A DNA stretch of 64,000 bases from positions 14,838,276 through 14,902,275 of the forward strand of contig JAKOON010000016.1 in assembly GCA_022577435.1 (NCBI GenBank). Reading direction: 5' to 3'. Origin of the DNA: Embiotoca jacksoni (Eukaryota; Chordata; Actinopteri; Embiotocidae). Every line of letters begins with the position of its first letter. Within the stretch, counting starts at the first letter, position 1. Shown piece by piece: positions 40,488 through 50,186 of the stretch. A program made the position numbers and the translations under genes. Below the pieces are notes generated by a model. It did no database searches and had not been told where the DNA came from. It saw only the letters and a program-made list of their open reading frames with translations.

Positions 40488-40532
40488 CCTTATTTATATA
40501 TATCTATATCTATATCTATATCTATAGATAGA

Positions 40533-40563
<31 letters not shown>

Positions 40564-40566
40564 ATA
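40488..40566. repeat. Palindromic (TATATC)n/(GATATA)n block
   Basis: Repeated TATATC units meet repeated GATATA units near 40533, so the block can form a long AT-rich hairpin or cruciform. Confidence 0.8.
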
Positions 40567-41483
40567 ACACAATCCTGTGGTTTTACCAGAGGTGTGTACT
40601 ACGAAGCAGGTTTAATATACCCAGAATATGTTTCAGTTATCTGGCTAAACTAAACCTAACAAACGTGATCACACTGAGCAGTCACACAAAAGTGGTTTTC
40701 TAGAGTCATCTATGATCGCGTTTAAATAAAAAGGGGGAGTGGTTTGCAGCATCTGACCGTCAGCAGAGCCGCATATTTCATACAAAAAACACCAAACTAT
40801 GATATTAGACACATATGTAGAAGTTAAACACGTAATCCAGGTAAAAGGTTAAAAACAGACACAGCTGCCAAATGCAGGAAGGACAGCAGGCACAAAATAA
40901 ATAAATCACTGGCTATGTGAATGTGTAAATTAAAAGGCTTTTAATATCGCAGCCCCATTATTAGAGCACAAGTAAATCTGACAAGCTGCAGATAAGTTGC
41001 CATGGCAATGTATCCCGGTTAGAAGTGAAACACCTTCGCAGTCCTGAAAACCCAAAGATACACCTGAAGTTACCTAGCCAACAAATCCGGCTTCGTAGTA
41101 CAGGCCTCAGATCAGATAATCTACCAGTAACACAGTGATGCACTTTTAATGATGTTGCAATGCAAAAACCCTGCAAACCCGAACTTCATGTGAACAGTGC
41201 CAAATGTGTATTTAATCCAGGGTGAACGGTCAAACACAGGTTGAACCTGAGTCCTGTTTCTAACACAGGGTGCAGAAAGCTGTACAAGGTTGAGAGTGTG
41301 TGTGTGCGTGTACATCTTGGTGTGTACAGGGGAAGACTGATGACAATAGGAACAGCTGCCCTCCTGAAAAAGAATGTGAGACAGGGAAAAAGAGGAAAAT
41401 CAGACATCTAGTGATGGACAAAGGTAGAGAGAAAGCAAAAAGGTACCGCTCCTGTCACCACAACTCCCACCCACCATGTTCTG

Positions 41484-42132
41484 TCACATTGTTCTGCTGT
41501 ACTGTATGCCGGTCTTGGAGGCGATGTTGGACCAGGGGAGGAGGGAGCGCAGCAGGGACTGGGCCTGTCTGTACAGCCTCTGAGGGATGGAGCAGGGGCT
41601 CAGGCTGGCCAGGGTCGAACCGATGTGCTGGATATAGTCAGTGGGACAGGAAGTTAAGGAAAATGTGAAAATACTACATTTGGTTTATATGGCAGACATG
41701 TCTGTGTGACTGCCTGAAAATAAAAAGGATCTGCAGCAAAGAAGACTATCACGTCTCCTCTGATCAAGATGCCGTAAAACTGCAAACACTGGAGCAAGTT
41801 GAGTTCTCATGTAGAAGTAGCCCCTAAAGAACACTGAATAAGTGGCGTGTTTTCCTGCTTCCGCAAAAGGATATAATATTGTCCAGGGTGGATGACCTCC
41901 ATTTATGTAGAGCACATATGTGAAGCCATCTTTGAGGACACCTCGTATGGAGTAGTAGTAGGGCAGGTAGTGGTGCTGCCTGAAGTCCCTGTTCTCATAG
42001 AAGTGGATGGCAGTGTTGTTGGTAGTGAGGACGTGTAGGTAGATTGCCTTACAATGGTCCTGGGCTGTCGTTGAGATGTGCTCCTTCAAACTGTCCAGCA
42101 GCAGAGAGCCTGAATGGTTGTAAGGAAGGAAT

Positions 42133-42193
<61 letters not shown>

Positions 42194-42780
42194 CCATGAG
42201 TGCAAGCAAGACTGGGTCGTGTAAAACATTTTCTTATCTGTGCGTCAACAACAGGAGAAAGATGAGGGAGACAGTCGACAACCAGGAGATAAGGTTATAG
42301 AGATGTTAAACCCTCCCATGTGATTAAGTATTCATGCGTTTGGCAGCAAAATAGCAAGACTTCATGCAGTTGTAGCGTTTTCCGAAACTTCTACATCACT
42401 GCACCAAAATACAAAAGAGAGTGGATGAAGACCTGATAACATTAGCTTGTATTGGACCATTTGAAATTTCAATCTGTTTGAATCAATTTAGCTTTTATCA
42501 TTTTTTCACAACTTGCTGTTTTTAGCCTATATTTGTTTACATTATGGCAAACTTCAAAGAAAGCTGAATTACCTTATATAAGTTGTGGTTTTACACTAAA
42601 GAAATTTATGAAAATCAACAATTTCTATGGAAGTTCTGCAGTTATAGTATAGTATAGAATCATTTGGCTACAATTTCTAAGCAGATTTATTGGATATTTA
42701 GTTGCAGTTTACTCCAGTCAGGCCACCGCCTCATCCGTGTGTTACAAACAGCCGGGCTGCAGCTCCAACTGCTAACTCGT

Positions 42781-42824
<44 letters not shown>

Positions 42825-44425
42825 GCCAGTGGGAAAGGGGAGCAGTACCTATGCCGTGTTTCCTGAACTCTTTGACCACTCCCAGACTGAGGATGTAGGC
42901 TACCTGTGTGTCCACAGGAAAACTGGAAGCCAGGATATCTCCATCCTAACACACACAGAAACAGGCAGAGTCAGAGAGAAAGTTGTGGAATAAGATGCAC
43001 CAGTCTCTATGAGCATAAATAAGATTATTTTACCAACCACAATGAATTCTAAAATAAAACCTCAATTTGATTCAGTTTTGATTTCTCTTTAAAGGATCTG
43101 TCAGCTTTGTAACGTGACTTTTTTTTTTTTTTTTTTTAAACATGCTCTGAATTTCCTCTCGGACCTGCCCATTTCACTCTTCATCGTTGCCGAGGCCAAG
43201 CACCCACAGGGAAAGCAGATTCCGAAAATGCAAATCCCCTGCCTAAGAGAAATTACTAAGCAACCAGCTTGAAAACAAACTGTAGCCCAAAGTTCAAGGA
43301 GCAGAAGTCCCGTGTAATAAGTAGCTGACACCATCTCCAAGGAGTACAACATCAACGAATTCATATCGGTCTTGTGTTTTGTGTGCGAGTGTGTACAGTG
43401 CATCCGGAAAGTATTCACAGCGCTTCACTTTTTCCACATTTTGTTATGTTACAGCCTTATTCCAAAATGGATTAAATTCATTTTTTTCCCTCAATATTCT
43501 ACACACAATAACCCATAATGACAATGTGAAATAATTTTTTTTTGAAATTTTTGCAAATCTATTAAAAATCAAAAACGGAAAAAAACACATGTACATAAGT
43601 ATTCACAGCCTTTGCCATTACACTCAAAATTGAGCTCAGGTGCATCCTGTTTCCACTGATCATCCTTGAGATGTTTCTACAACTTGATTGGAGTCCACCT
43701 GTGGTAAATTCAGTTGATTGGACATGATTTGGAAAGACACACACCGTCTATATAAGGTCCCACAGTTGACAGTGCATGTCAGAGCACAAACCAAGCCATG
43801 ATGTCCAAAGAATTGTCTTTTTTCACTTTGTCATTATGGGATATTGCGTGTAGAATTTTGAGGAAAAAATGAATTTAATCCATTTTGGAATAAAGCTGTA
43901 ACATAACAAAATGTGGAAAAAGTGAAGCGCTGTGAATACTTTCCGGATGCATTGTATATTACGGAACTAAACATCACACCTCTTTGTGTACTTTGGTCCG
44001 GCCTTTGATCTCGGCCACAATCATTCCCACGATGCCTCCTCTGAAGGTGGCAGCGAGGGAAAAGAACTTCTTGTTGGAGGTGATGTCTTGATACCATGAG
44101 TCTGGGTACCTGGGGTTCAAAGTCAGACAGGACAGAATTCATTAGTCAGAATTTTACTCAAACCCTGAAATGTTTGCAAGGTGTGTGTCTGCAAGGTGCA
44201 AAGCTCAGTGCACTGAGGTGGCACATATACACTAAAAAGTTAAGTATTAATGATAGTTTCTGCACTAATCCTATGTAAAAAATGTCTGCAAAAATAACAC
44301 TGAATGACATCTTACTCGATTGGGAACCAATCACCACAGAGCAACTTGACATTCTCTATGTCATCGTGGCAAAGGAAGCGGAGCTGGACTTCACTGAGAG
44401 CTGTGGGAGGCACCACGTCACTCAT
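41484..44425 (-). CDS. naa60: N-alpha-acetyltransferase 60 (NatF/HAT4), 5 coding exons including a U12-spliced last exon
   Basis: Coding exons on the minus strand: 44425-44316, 44109-43980, 42945-42849, 42109-41875 and 41640-41484. They total 729 nt, or 242 aa, the same length as human NAA60. The protein is a GNAT-fold acetyltransferase that acetylates N-termini of membrane proteins facing the cytosol at the Golgi; it was also described as histone acetyltransferase HAT4. The CoA-binding motif R-K-H-G-I-G is at 108-113. Glu37, Tyr97 and His138, reported as functional in human, fall at the same numbers here. The segment from 191 on (DYIQHIGSTLASLSP...) is the part linked to membrane binding. 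The first three introns are GT-AG. The last has AT-AC ends with perfect minor-spliceosome signals and gives Phe191 at the junction, where I recall Leu in human. The start ATG lies 6 nt after acceptor CCCTGCAG. Confidence 0.96.
41641..41874 (-). other. naa60: U12-type (minor spliceosome) AT-AC intron of naa60
   Basis: On the transcript strand the exon ends ...GGACAATATT and the intron begins ATATCCTTTT. It ends with TTTTCCTTAACTT (branch site, 41663-41651), twelve bases after the AAC, at ...GTCCCAC. These match the U12 AT-AC 5' splice site (ATATCCTT), branch site (TTCCTTAAC) and YAC 3' end. No GT-AG pair nearby keeps the reading frame and the 242-aa length. The intron is 234 bp. Confidence 0.93.
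42134..42191. repeat. (GA)n microsatellite acting as a pyrimidine tract for naa60 exon 4
   Basis: 29 GA units. On the transcript strand it reads (CU)29 and ends 24 nt before the acceptor of the 42109-41875 exon. Confidence 0.95.
42783..42822. repeat. (GT)n microsatellite 26 nt from a naa60 donor
   Basis: 20 GT units. On the transcript strand it is (CA)20 starting 27 nt past the end of the 42945-42849 exon. Confidence 0.95.
43396..43954 (+). mobile_element. Internally deleted Tc1-like element with TA duplication
   Basis: Ends CAGTGCATCCGGAAAGTATT and its inverse at 43935-43954, flanked by TA (43394-43395, 43955-43956). The left part is closely similar to the 30.3-30.97 kb copy. It includes the presumptive transposase start (ATGATGTCCAAAGAATTGTC, 43798), which runs straight into the right inverted repeat at about 43817, so nearly all of the transposase is gone. 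It is a 559-bp non-autonomous derivative, inside naa60 intron 2. Confidence 0.93.
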
Positions 44426-45142
44426 TCACCCCTGCAGGGACCAAGAGAGAAAGGTTTAGTGAATCTGCTAAAGGAGGCATAATATCAGTCACTCCAAACT
44501 ATGAGAACCATAACAGGCACACGCCAACAATGTCCATTAGTTTATATAAATACTCAAAAAACTACCCGTGGCACCCAATATTGTGTGGAATGAAGGAGGG
44601 TGTAAGTCACTGTGTGTGCATCCAGTTCACTAAAACTCTAGCATGTATGACTCTACCAATGTGCATTTTTCAGAAAAAAAATCAGAACATAATCTTAATC
44701 TTAACATAATTTAAAAAGCAAAATACATTATGAGCAAATAACAGAATGCTAAATAATTAAAACATAAAATGAAACGCAATCATGAACAATCTACTAAATA
44801 GTCAAAAGAAAATGAATCAGGCTTCAATCTCTTTCTGATGAGTACATTACATGTTCCTACAATTACAACATGTCTCATGGACTTATTCATCTCCTGTTGC
44901 AGATGTTGAAAATACAATGCACCCTGCTAGGACTTCTATCAACACCACCGCTGTCTTTTAGCAGTGCAACCTCATTTTTAGCGTACTATTAAATTAAAAC
45001 AATTTGACAGTAGCAAAACAACGGACATACATGTAGTAGCCTGTTAAAGCGCGCTCTTACAACTTAAAACACCTGCCTGATAATTGCATATGGGCTAAAC
45101 TTAGCTGACGCTAGCTAACGCTCTGTTGTTAAGCTAACGTAC

Positions 45143-45360
45143 CTTGTTTCTACACCCTGACCGGAGGAAAGTCGAACAGAATTAAATTCCCCGGGTATCA
45201 ATCGATACTGTCACTACGCCGGACATAGCATGATAGACCACCGGTTTATTCCCGACTCTCAACGCTGTTTCATTCCTGTGCCAAGGCTCCACAGAATGCT
45301 AAGCTAGCTACAGCTCTCCCTGCTTTGGTAGCAGCTGGATGTTTTCTTCCTGTTTGTGGC
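45143..45360 (-). promoter_or_regulatory. naa60: naa60 promoter and 5'-untranslated exon
   Basis: On the minus strand a donor (AAACAAG then GTACGTTAGC; exon end 45143) precedes the coding exon, whose acceptor is CCCTGCAG (exon start 44431). The segment has several CpGs and no TATA box, as expected of a housekeeping promoter. The exact start is unknown. Confidence 0.6.
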
Positions 45361-45446
45361 TGCTACGACAGTGACGTCACACTAAAGGCGGGTTTTTTTT
45401 TTCTTCTTACAGGAGGTCGGTGTGCATCGAACATGTTGGTGCTATA

Positions 45447-45460
45447 CCGCCACCTACTGG
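45447..45460 (-). promoter_or_regulatory. CTCF-like core motif upstream of naa60
   Basis: CCAGTAGGTGGCGG on the minus strand fits the vertebrate CTCF core CCASYAGRKGGC. It is about 300 bp upstream of the naa60 first exon. Motif match only. Confidence 0.4.
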
Positions 45461-45514
45461 CCTGAAGACTACAGCAATGATTCCCTATTACTAATTACTT
45501 GCTTATACCTTAAG

Positions 45515-45610
45515 GGTTAGGTTAGGTTAGGTTAGGTTAGGTTAGGTTAGGTTAGGTTAGGTTAGGTTAGGTTAGGTAGTTACTTTACTAATCTCCAAGG
45601 GGACATTTTT
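45515..45610 (-). mobile_element. Retroposon 3' tail with (TTAGG)n microsatellite
   Basis: About 12 units of GGTTA/TTAGG (45515-45577), followed by AGTTACTTTACTAATCTCC and AAGGGGACATTTTTTT. The reverse complement matches the tail at 49440-49492. The pentanucleotide tract is thus the 3' end of a retroposon inserted on the minus strand. Confidence 0.75.
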
Positions 45611-47090
45611 TTCGCTACAGCAGCATACAGGAAGCAATAAGATAATAATAGAATAATAGAAAAGCAATAAAATAGCAGTAAAATAGCAGTAAAAAAATAT
45701 AAAATATAAAATGCACAGTATATACAGTACAGTATATACATCTATATATATTATATACTTAATATTATATTAAAGGGGGTAATTTAGCAGTTTCCGAAAT
45801 TGCAAGTTTGCAAAATTAACGAAAATAATGTGTAAAAAAAACCCAAGTCTTTAGATTTCAATCAAAAAGAGAAATGACTGCATTGAGTCAGCTGTAATGA
45901 AAACTAGGTTGGAAAAAAGCAGACAAGTCTAAATGGATAGCTAAACGTAATAAACTGTTATCTGAAAGAAATAGAGGAAATACTTTGCTAAAAATAATGG
46001 ATAAATGCTTGAAATAGCTACAAGTAATCAATAATTAACTAACAGGAACATGTTGCAACATATTAATGGTAGATTTATCAAATTGATTCTGATGCCAAAA
46101 GTAATAGATAAATGATTTTCAAAAGCTATGGGTAGTTACTTAAAACTAAGTGGAAATCGCTAAGATGATGCATACATTATGAAAATATCTAATAATGGGG
46201 TGGAAAGGAAATGGAAAAAGAGTTAAAATAGTTTAGCTAAATGTAAGTGATGGCTAAATTGTCCATTGTCTACCGATAAAGGGTGAATTAGAAGTATAGT
46301 ACAGCTAATTGCATTTCTGTGAAGAAGAGAATAAATAGTTCTATGAACAGCTTTGAGACAGTTTAATAATATAGCTTGTCTGCTCTCCTGATAACTGAAT
46401 CTGCCTTACAGACAAATTGCTGCATTGTATGTTGGGATAATTGCTACATGTGTTGTCTATTATTAAAATTTGTCTAGCTCCATTGACACAAAAAAATAAG
46501 AGTAATCAATTTCAGTGAGATCCTATTCAATGAAATTCATTCAGAAAGCACAAGCGAATGTGTTAAGACTTCATGACAGCAAATGTTGGTGACTTGTATT
46601 GAAAGATTTTTTTCATTTTAGAATTAAAACACATGTAAACGTGGTTCAAAAGAGCAGAAGGTTTGGATCACATGACCGTAAACCAACCCTCTTCATCATT
46701 AGGCCATCTGTTGCCTTCCCATCGCTACTTCAAACACTACAAACAGCCTCTGTTGATAATCTGTACTGAAGTTCAAGAGATCAACCAGCTGAGTTGGTCA
46801 ATACTGATTGCATTCTAAACTTTTAGCATTTATTATTTGCAATGGTTTAAAGATTTAGTAAATTTTTGTCCATGACTGCTGAAATAAATTGTGTTTAAAA
46901 TTACAAGTTGACTGCATACTACATGTACATATTTTTCCGTGCATATTTTAGTAAAATATGTACATGATATTGCATTTTTGACAACTTTGAAAATGTATAA
47001 GGTTCATTTGTGAAAGTGTGTTTTTGGAAAATGGACACAATTCCTCTTTTTATCCTCTTTTACGCATCACAAAAATATTTCAAAGCTACT
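45611..47090. other. AT-rich intergenic DNA
   Basis: No exon or identifiable element apart from simple AATA/AGTA-rich runs at 45640-45780. Confidence 0.4.
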
Positions 47091-47094
47091 GCAT

Positions 47095-47500
47095 TTTTTA
47101 AATATTTTTATTTATACAGATTGGATGGGAAGCATCTATGAACTGCCACCAACAAGTCTCTCTACAGATGTTCTGTGATCTGAGTCTGGGCTTTGGCTTG
47201 TTCTGAAACCACTCCAGTGTTGTGTCAGCTGCTTCCTTCAGCTGCTGAAAGGGGAACCAGGCCTCAGTCTTGGGTTGCTGCACTTTGGAGCAGATTTTCT
47301 TCAAGGACCTCTCTTTATTTGATTGCATATTCTTCCCTCAGTTCTGACCAGTCTCCCTGTCTCCGACTGTGAACCATGCCAGAACAAATGTCTGTTTTTC
47401 ATTTTTAATAAACTTGCAAGAAAACTCTGAAAACATGTTTTCGTTTTCTCATTATGGGTTGAAAAACGATGATTTAATCCATGTAAACCAACCAACTTGC
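47095..47500 (-). pseudogene. Decayed, internally deleted Tc1-like copy
   Basis: The right part (TTTTTAATAAACTTGCAAGA ... CTCATTATGGG ... GATTTAATCC) is a diverged version of the subterminal repeat seen at 30790-30900. Adjacent minus-strand peptides resemble the Tc1 catalytic domain: SETGRLVRTEGRI fits the GTGRLVRIEG block, and FPFQQLKEAADTTLEWF fits the FQQDNDPKHTA..TQEWL block with its catalytic Asp lost. Frameshifts separate the pieces. Confidence 0.65.
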
Positions 47501-47509
47501 AACAAGCCA

Positions 47510-49370
47510 ATTTCTATAACTGTTCAAATGGTCTTAATATAATTGTGAGATATTGGACATGTTTGAATTGGATACATATTTTGCATATCACACTGATTCA
47601 AATTAATATTTTCTCATCAATAAATTCATAATTCAATTCATAATCTTTTCAAGGCCCAAATGCATCGATTCAGAGAAAAAGCAAGAGAGTATCGAACTTC
47701 AGCTGGTGCTGACAAGAAACAGGTCGGTAATCTAGTTTTAAGCATTTATAACTAAAATGTCATTTTCATAATCTATAGACTTAAAATCTAAGATCTGTTT
47801 ATTAGTTTTAAGGTTGGATAATTTTTGTGGTTGCTAGATTTATATATGGCACTTTAAGAAAACAAGTATTTTCTTTTCACCACATTAGCAGATTTCTTTG
47901 CTTAAAAATGAGAAAACATTTCATTAGTTAACTGTATATATTGTTGGTTTTAGTGTTTGTTCCTTATTTTAGTAGCTAGTATGAAATGTATTGTGTTATT
48001 ACTTCAAGGTTTGTATGTCTTTGTTTGAAGATGTTAATTCTAAGGTGAGCTATATCAAAAGAAAAATATTCTAAATTGTTATATTTTTATTATTTCATGA
48101 TGGAGTAGCTTGTAAATGGCATCACGTTTTAAGAATTACTGTTTTTTATATAGATTTGTAGAACGTTCTGTGTAGTCTTGATTCCAGATACAAACTTCTG
48201 GGTGCCTTGTATGGTCAAGGCACTGGCCATATCACTACAAGGTCCATGATTTTACTGATTGTTGTTGGGGAAATTTTGCAATGCAAATGTACTAACAGAA
48301 GAGACACAGTATTCCTGATGAGTCAAATTATTCCAGAAAATAAATCGAATCAGTGCCAAAGTGCTACACTTCCACTCATACTGAGAAAGATCTGTGAGTA
48401 TAATAATATAAAAACTCAAAGTACCCATTATAGCTAAGCTATCCCAACAGTAAAGACCTGAACACCTGAATACACTGCACACCATTCACAACACACATCC
48501 TCCCTTCACTCCTCCCCGGCCTGATGGAGTCACATGCACTTGCAGGTAAATAAAAACCTGAAAGGAAACACTATCAGTGGTTCTGTTCAGTGGTTGCAGT
48601 TGAGCCTCTGAGGATTTGAAGCAAGCCTCTGTCTTCTATTTGCAAAAAGCCTTTTCCTTCCCCATATACAGAAGCAGGTAGATATGCACCTTTGACTCTT
48701 CTTTACCACAAAAACAACTAAGCTAAGCAGAACAAAGCTTATTTGTTTTTTATAGATGAATTGTTCAGTATAATACTATTAGCCCATTTGTTGTTTAAAA
48801 TTACAGTTTTTGCAGGCTACATACACTACACTCAGTAACTGTTATCCACTGTAACTAAAACATTTTTACTTTACATTCCATGTTCCTTTAAAGGGAAAAA
48901 TGTTATTTTATTTTACAGTAACACAGGTTGTGGTCTTACAAATTAGTAACACACCACAACTGTGTATGCAAGCTACCACACGACAAGTGTTGCTCTCAAT
49001 TGACAACCTTGGTCCAAGAATTGCTCCCGCACTGACTCCAATAGGACTATGTAACAGGATCATATCTTATCCTACTGGAGTTAAGCCTCTACTAAAAGCT
49101 ACACATTAAATAGCAAGTTCTTGACAGATCATGTTATCATGTGTATAGTTGAACAGGTGTTCTGTCCGTGCTCACTCCCACAGTGAGGCTAAGGTCAGTA
49201 GAGGGTCAGGGTCCCGATAACGATCCCACAACTGCACTTTTGAGTGCATTCAGTCCCTGCAATCATTTGGCATAAAGTCAGTTGACCCACTGATCCTGAC
49301 CACAATCAACAGGATATCAATTAGCCATGTTTATTTGGATCTCCATTAGCTTGTCGTAGTAGACTGAGGC
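47510..49370. other. Intergenic DNA upstream of dnase1
   Basis: No coding exon. A possible untranslated exon of dnase1 could end at GCACTTGCAG/GTAAAT near 48545. Otherwise featureless. Confidence 0.35.
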
Positions 49371-49379
49371 TTCACATTA

Positions 49380-49492
49380 AAACTTTAACTTTAACTACCT
49401 AACCTAAAAAAAATAAAAATATAAATAAATAAAAAAAACTTCCCCTCGGGGATTAATAAAGTAACTACCTAACCTAACCTAACCTAACCTAA
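49380..49492 (+). mobile_element. Retroposon 3' tail with (CCTAA)n
   Basis: TTCCCCTCGGGGATTAATAA then AGTAACTACCTAACC and further CCTAA units. An imperfect earlier piece of the same tail (TTAACTACCTAACCTAAAA) lies at 49390, so two insertions or a duplication are nested here. Confidence 0.7.
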
Positions 49493-49619
49493 AAATGTCA
49501 GAATAAAGCATAGGAAAGCAAGTTCCAAACCAAACCAAAGAAAGTACTAGATAAAGCAAAGCAACTAATCCTAATCCAACATGGCATTAGTAAATGGTTT
49601 AAAATAATGATAGTGAACA

Positions 49620-50060
49620 ATCAGCAGCTTTATTTTGGGCTAATTCAATTCAATTTAAATTTATGTCAATAAGGGAAGATCATTAGGAATGAATGACAAT
49701 TTGCTGGAGCAGTTTCAGTGATACATTTTGGTGATTAAAGACACCTCAGGATCCTAACAATTCAGCAATTCCCACATGAATGACAGTTGGAAGGAAAAAC
49801 TCCCTTTTTAATAGGAAGAATCCTGCTAAATCCTAACAAAAGTTGTCTTAGGTCACTTAAATAGGATCCTTACAATACAACATTAGAACATTATAGAGAG
49901 GAACCCAACAAGTCAACAACTCCCACATTAGTGACAGTTGGAAGGAAAAACTACCTATTAACAGGAAGAAATAGAGAGAACCAGGCTCAGTGGTGGGTGG
50001 TCGGGGTGAGGGGAGAGGGGAGAGCGGAGAGCGGAGAAAGAACAGCATAGAAAGACAATA
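49620..50060 (-). mobile_element. Dispersed teleost repeat copy B
   Basis: On the minus strand it reads CTTCCTGTTAATAGGTAGTT then TTTCCTTCCAACTGTCACTA and GTGGGAGTTGTTGA. This is homologous to 57425-57540 (CTTCCTGTTAAGAGGGAGTT, TTTCCTTCC..., GTGGGAATTGTTGA). It lies just upstream of dnase1 exon 1. Confidence 0.6.
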
Positions 50061-50158
50061 TACAATAAACATTGAGGAGGTTGGTGTGTCCAGTAATGGT
50101 GTTTGTAAATACCCATATAATGAATCTTTCGATTTTAATTGAATTTGAATGTTTACAG

Positions 50159-50186
50159 AAGTCCTTTTGAACCTCTTTGACCCAGG
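50159..50186 (+). other. dnase1: 5'-UTR of dnase1 coding exon 1 after a probable upstream intron
   Basis: An acceptor GTTTACAG ends at 50158, 28 nt before the ATG, suggesting an upstream untranslated exon. A possible partner donor is GCACTTGCAG/GTAAAT at about 48545, but this is only a motif match. Confidence 0.4.

Larger units (their letters stand above)
34770..41480. other. Intergenic region between carhsp1 and naa60
   Basis: No coding exon recognised. It contains an A-run (35000-35019), a degenerate tandem repeat (35058-35200 with an outlier at 35541-35605), a C-run near 38130 and a palindromic TATATC block (40488-40566). The two genes point the same way, so this is the 3' flank of naa60 and the upstream flank of carhsp1. 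Confidence 0.5.

Noticed and set aside
41300..41668. 122-codon plus-strand frame
   Set aside because: Antisense shadow of the last naa60 exon (41640-41484).
41685..42209. 174-codon minus-strand frame as a complete gene
   Set aside because: It begins in the CU repeat, contains naa60 exon 4 and reads into the U12 intron. Only 42109-41875 is coding in the normal mRNA; the rest is at most an intron-retention product.
43562..43744. Minus-strand 60-codon frame shared almost exactly with 30621-30800
   Set aside because: Its conservation comes from the Tc1 inverted-repeat/leader DNA, not from a protein; it is antisense to the transposase direction.
45515..45577. Interstitial telomere or chromosome-fusion site
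   Set aside because: The unit is TTAGG, not the vertebrate TTAGGG, and it is attached to a retroposon tail seen twice elsewhere in the window.
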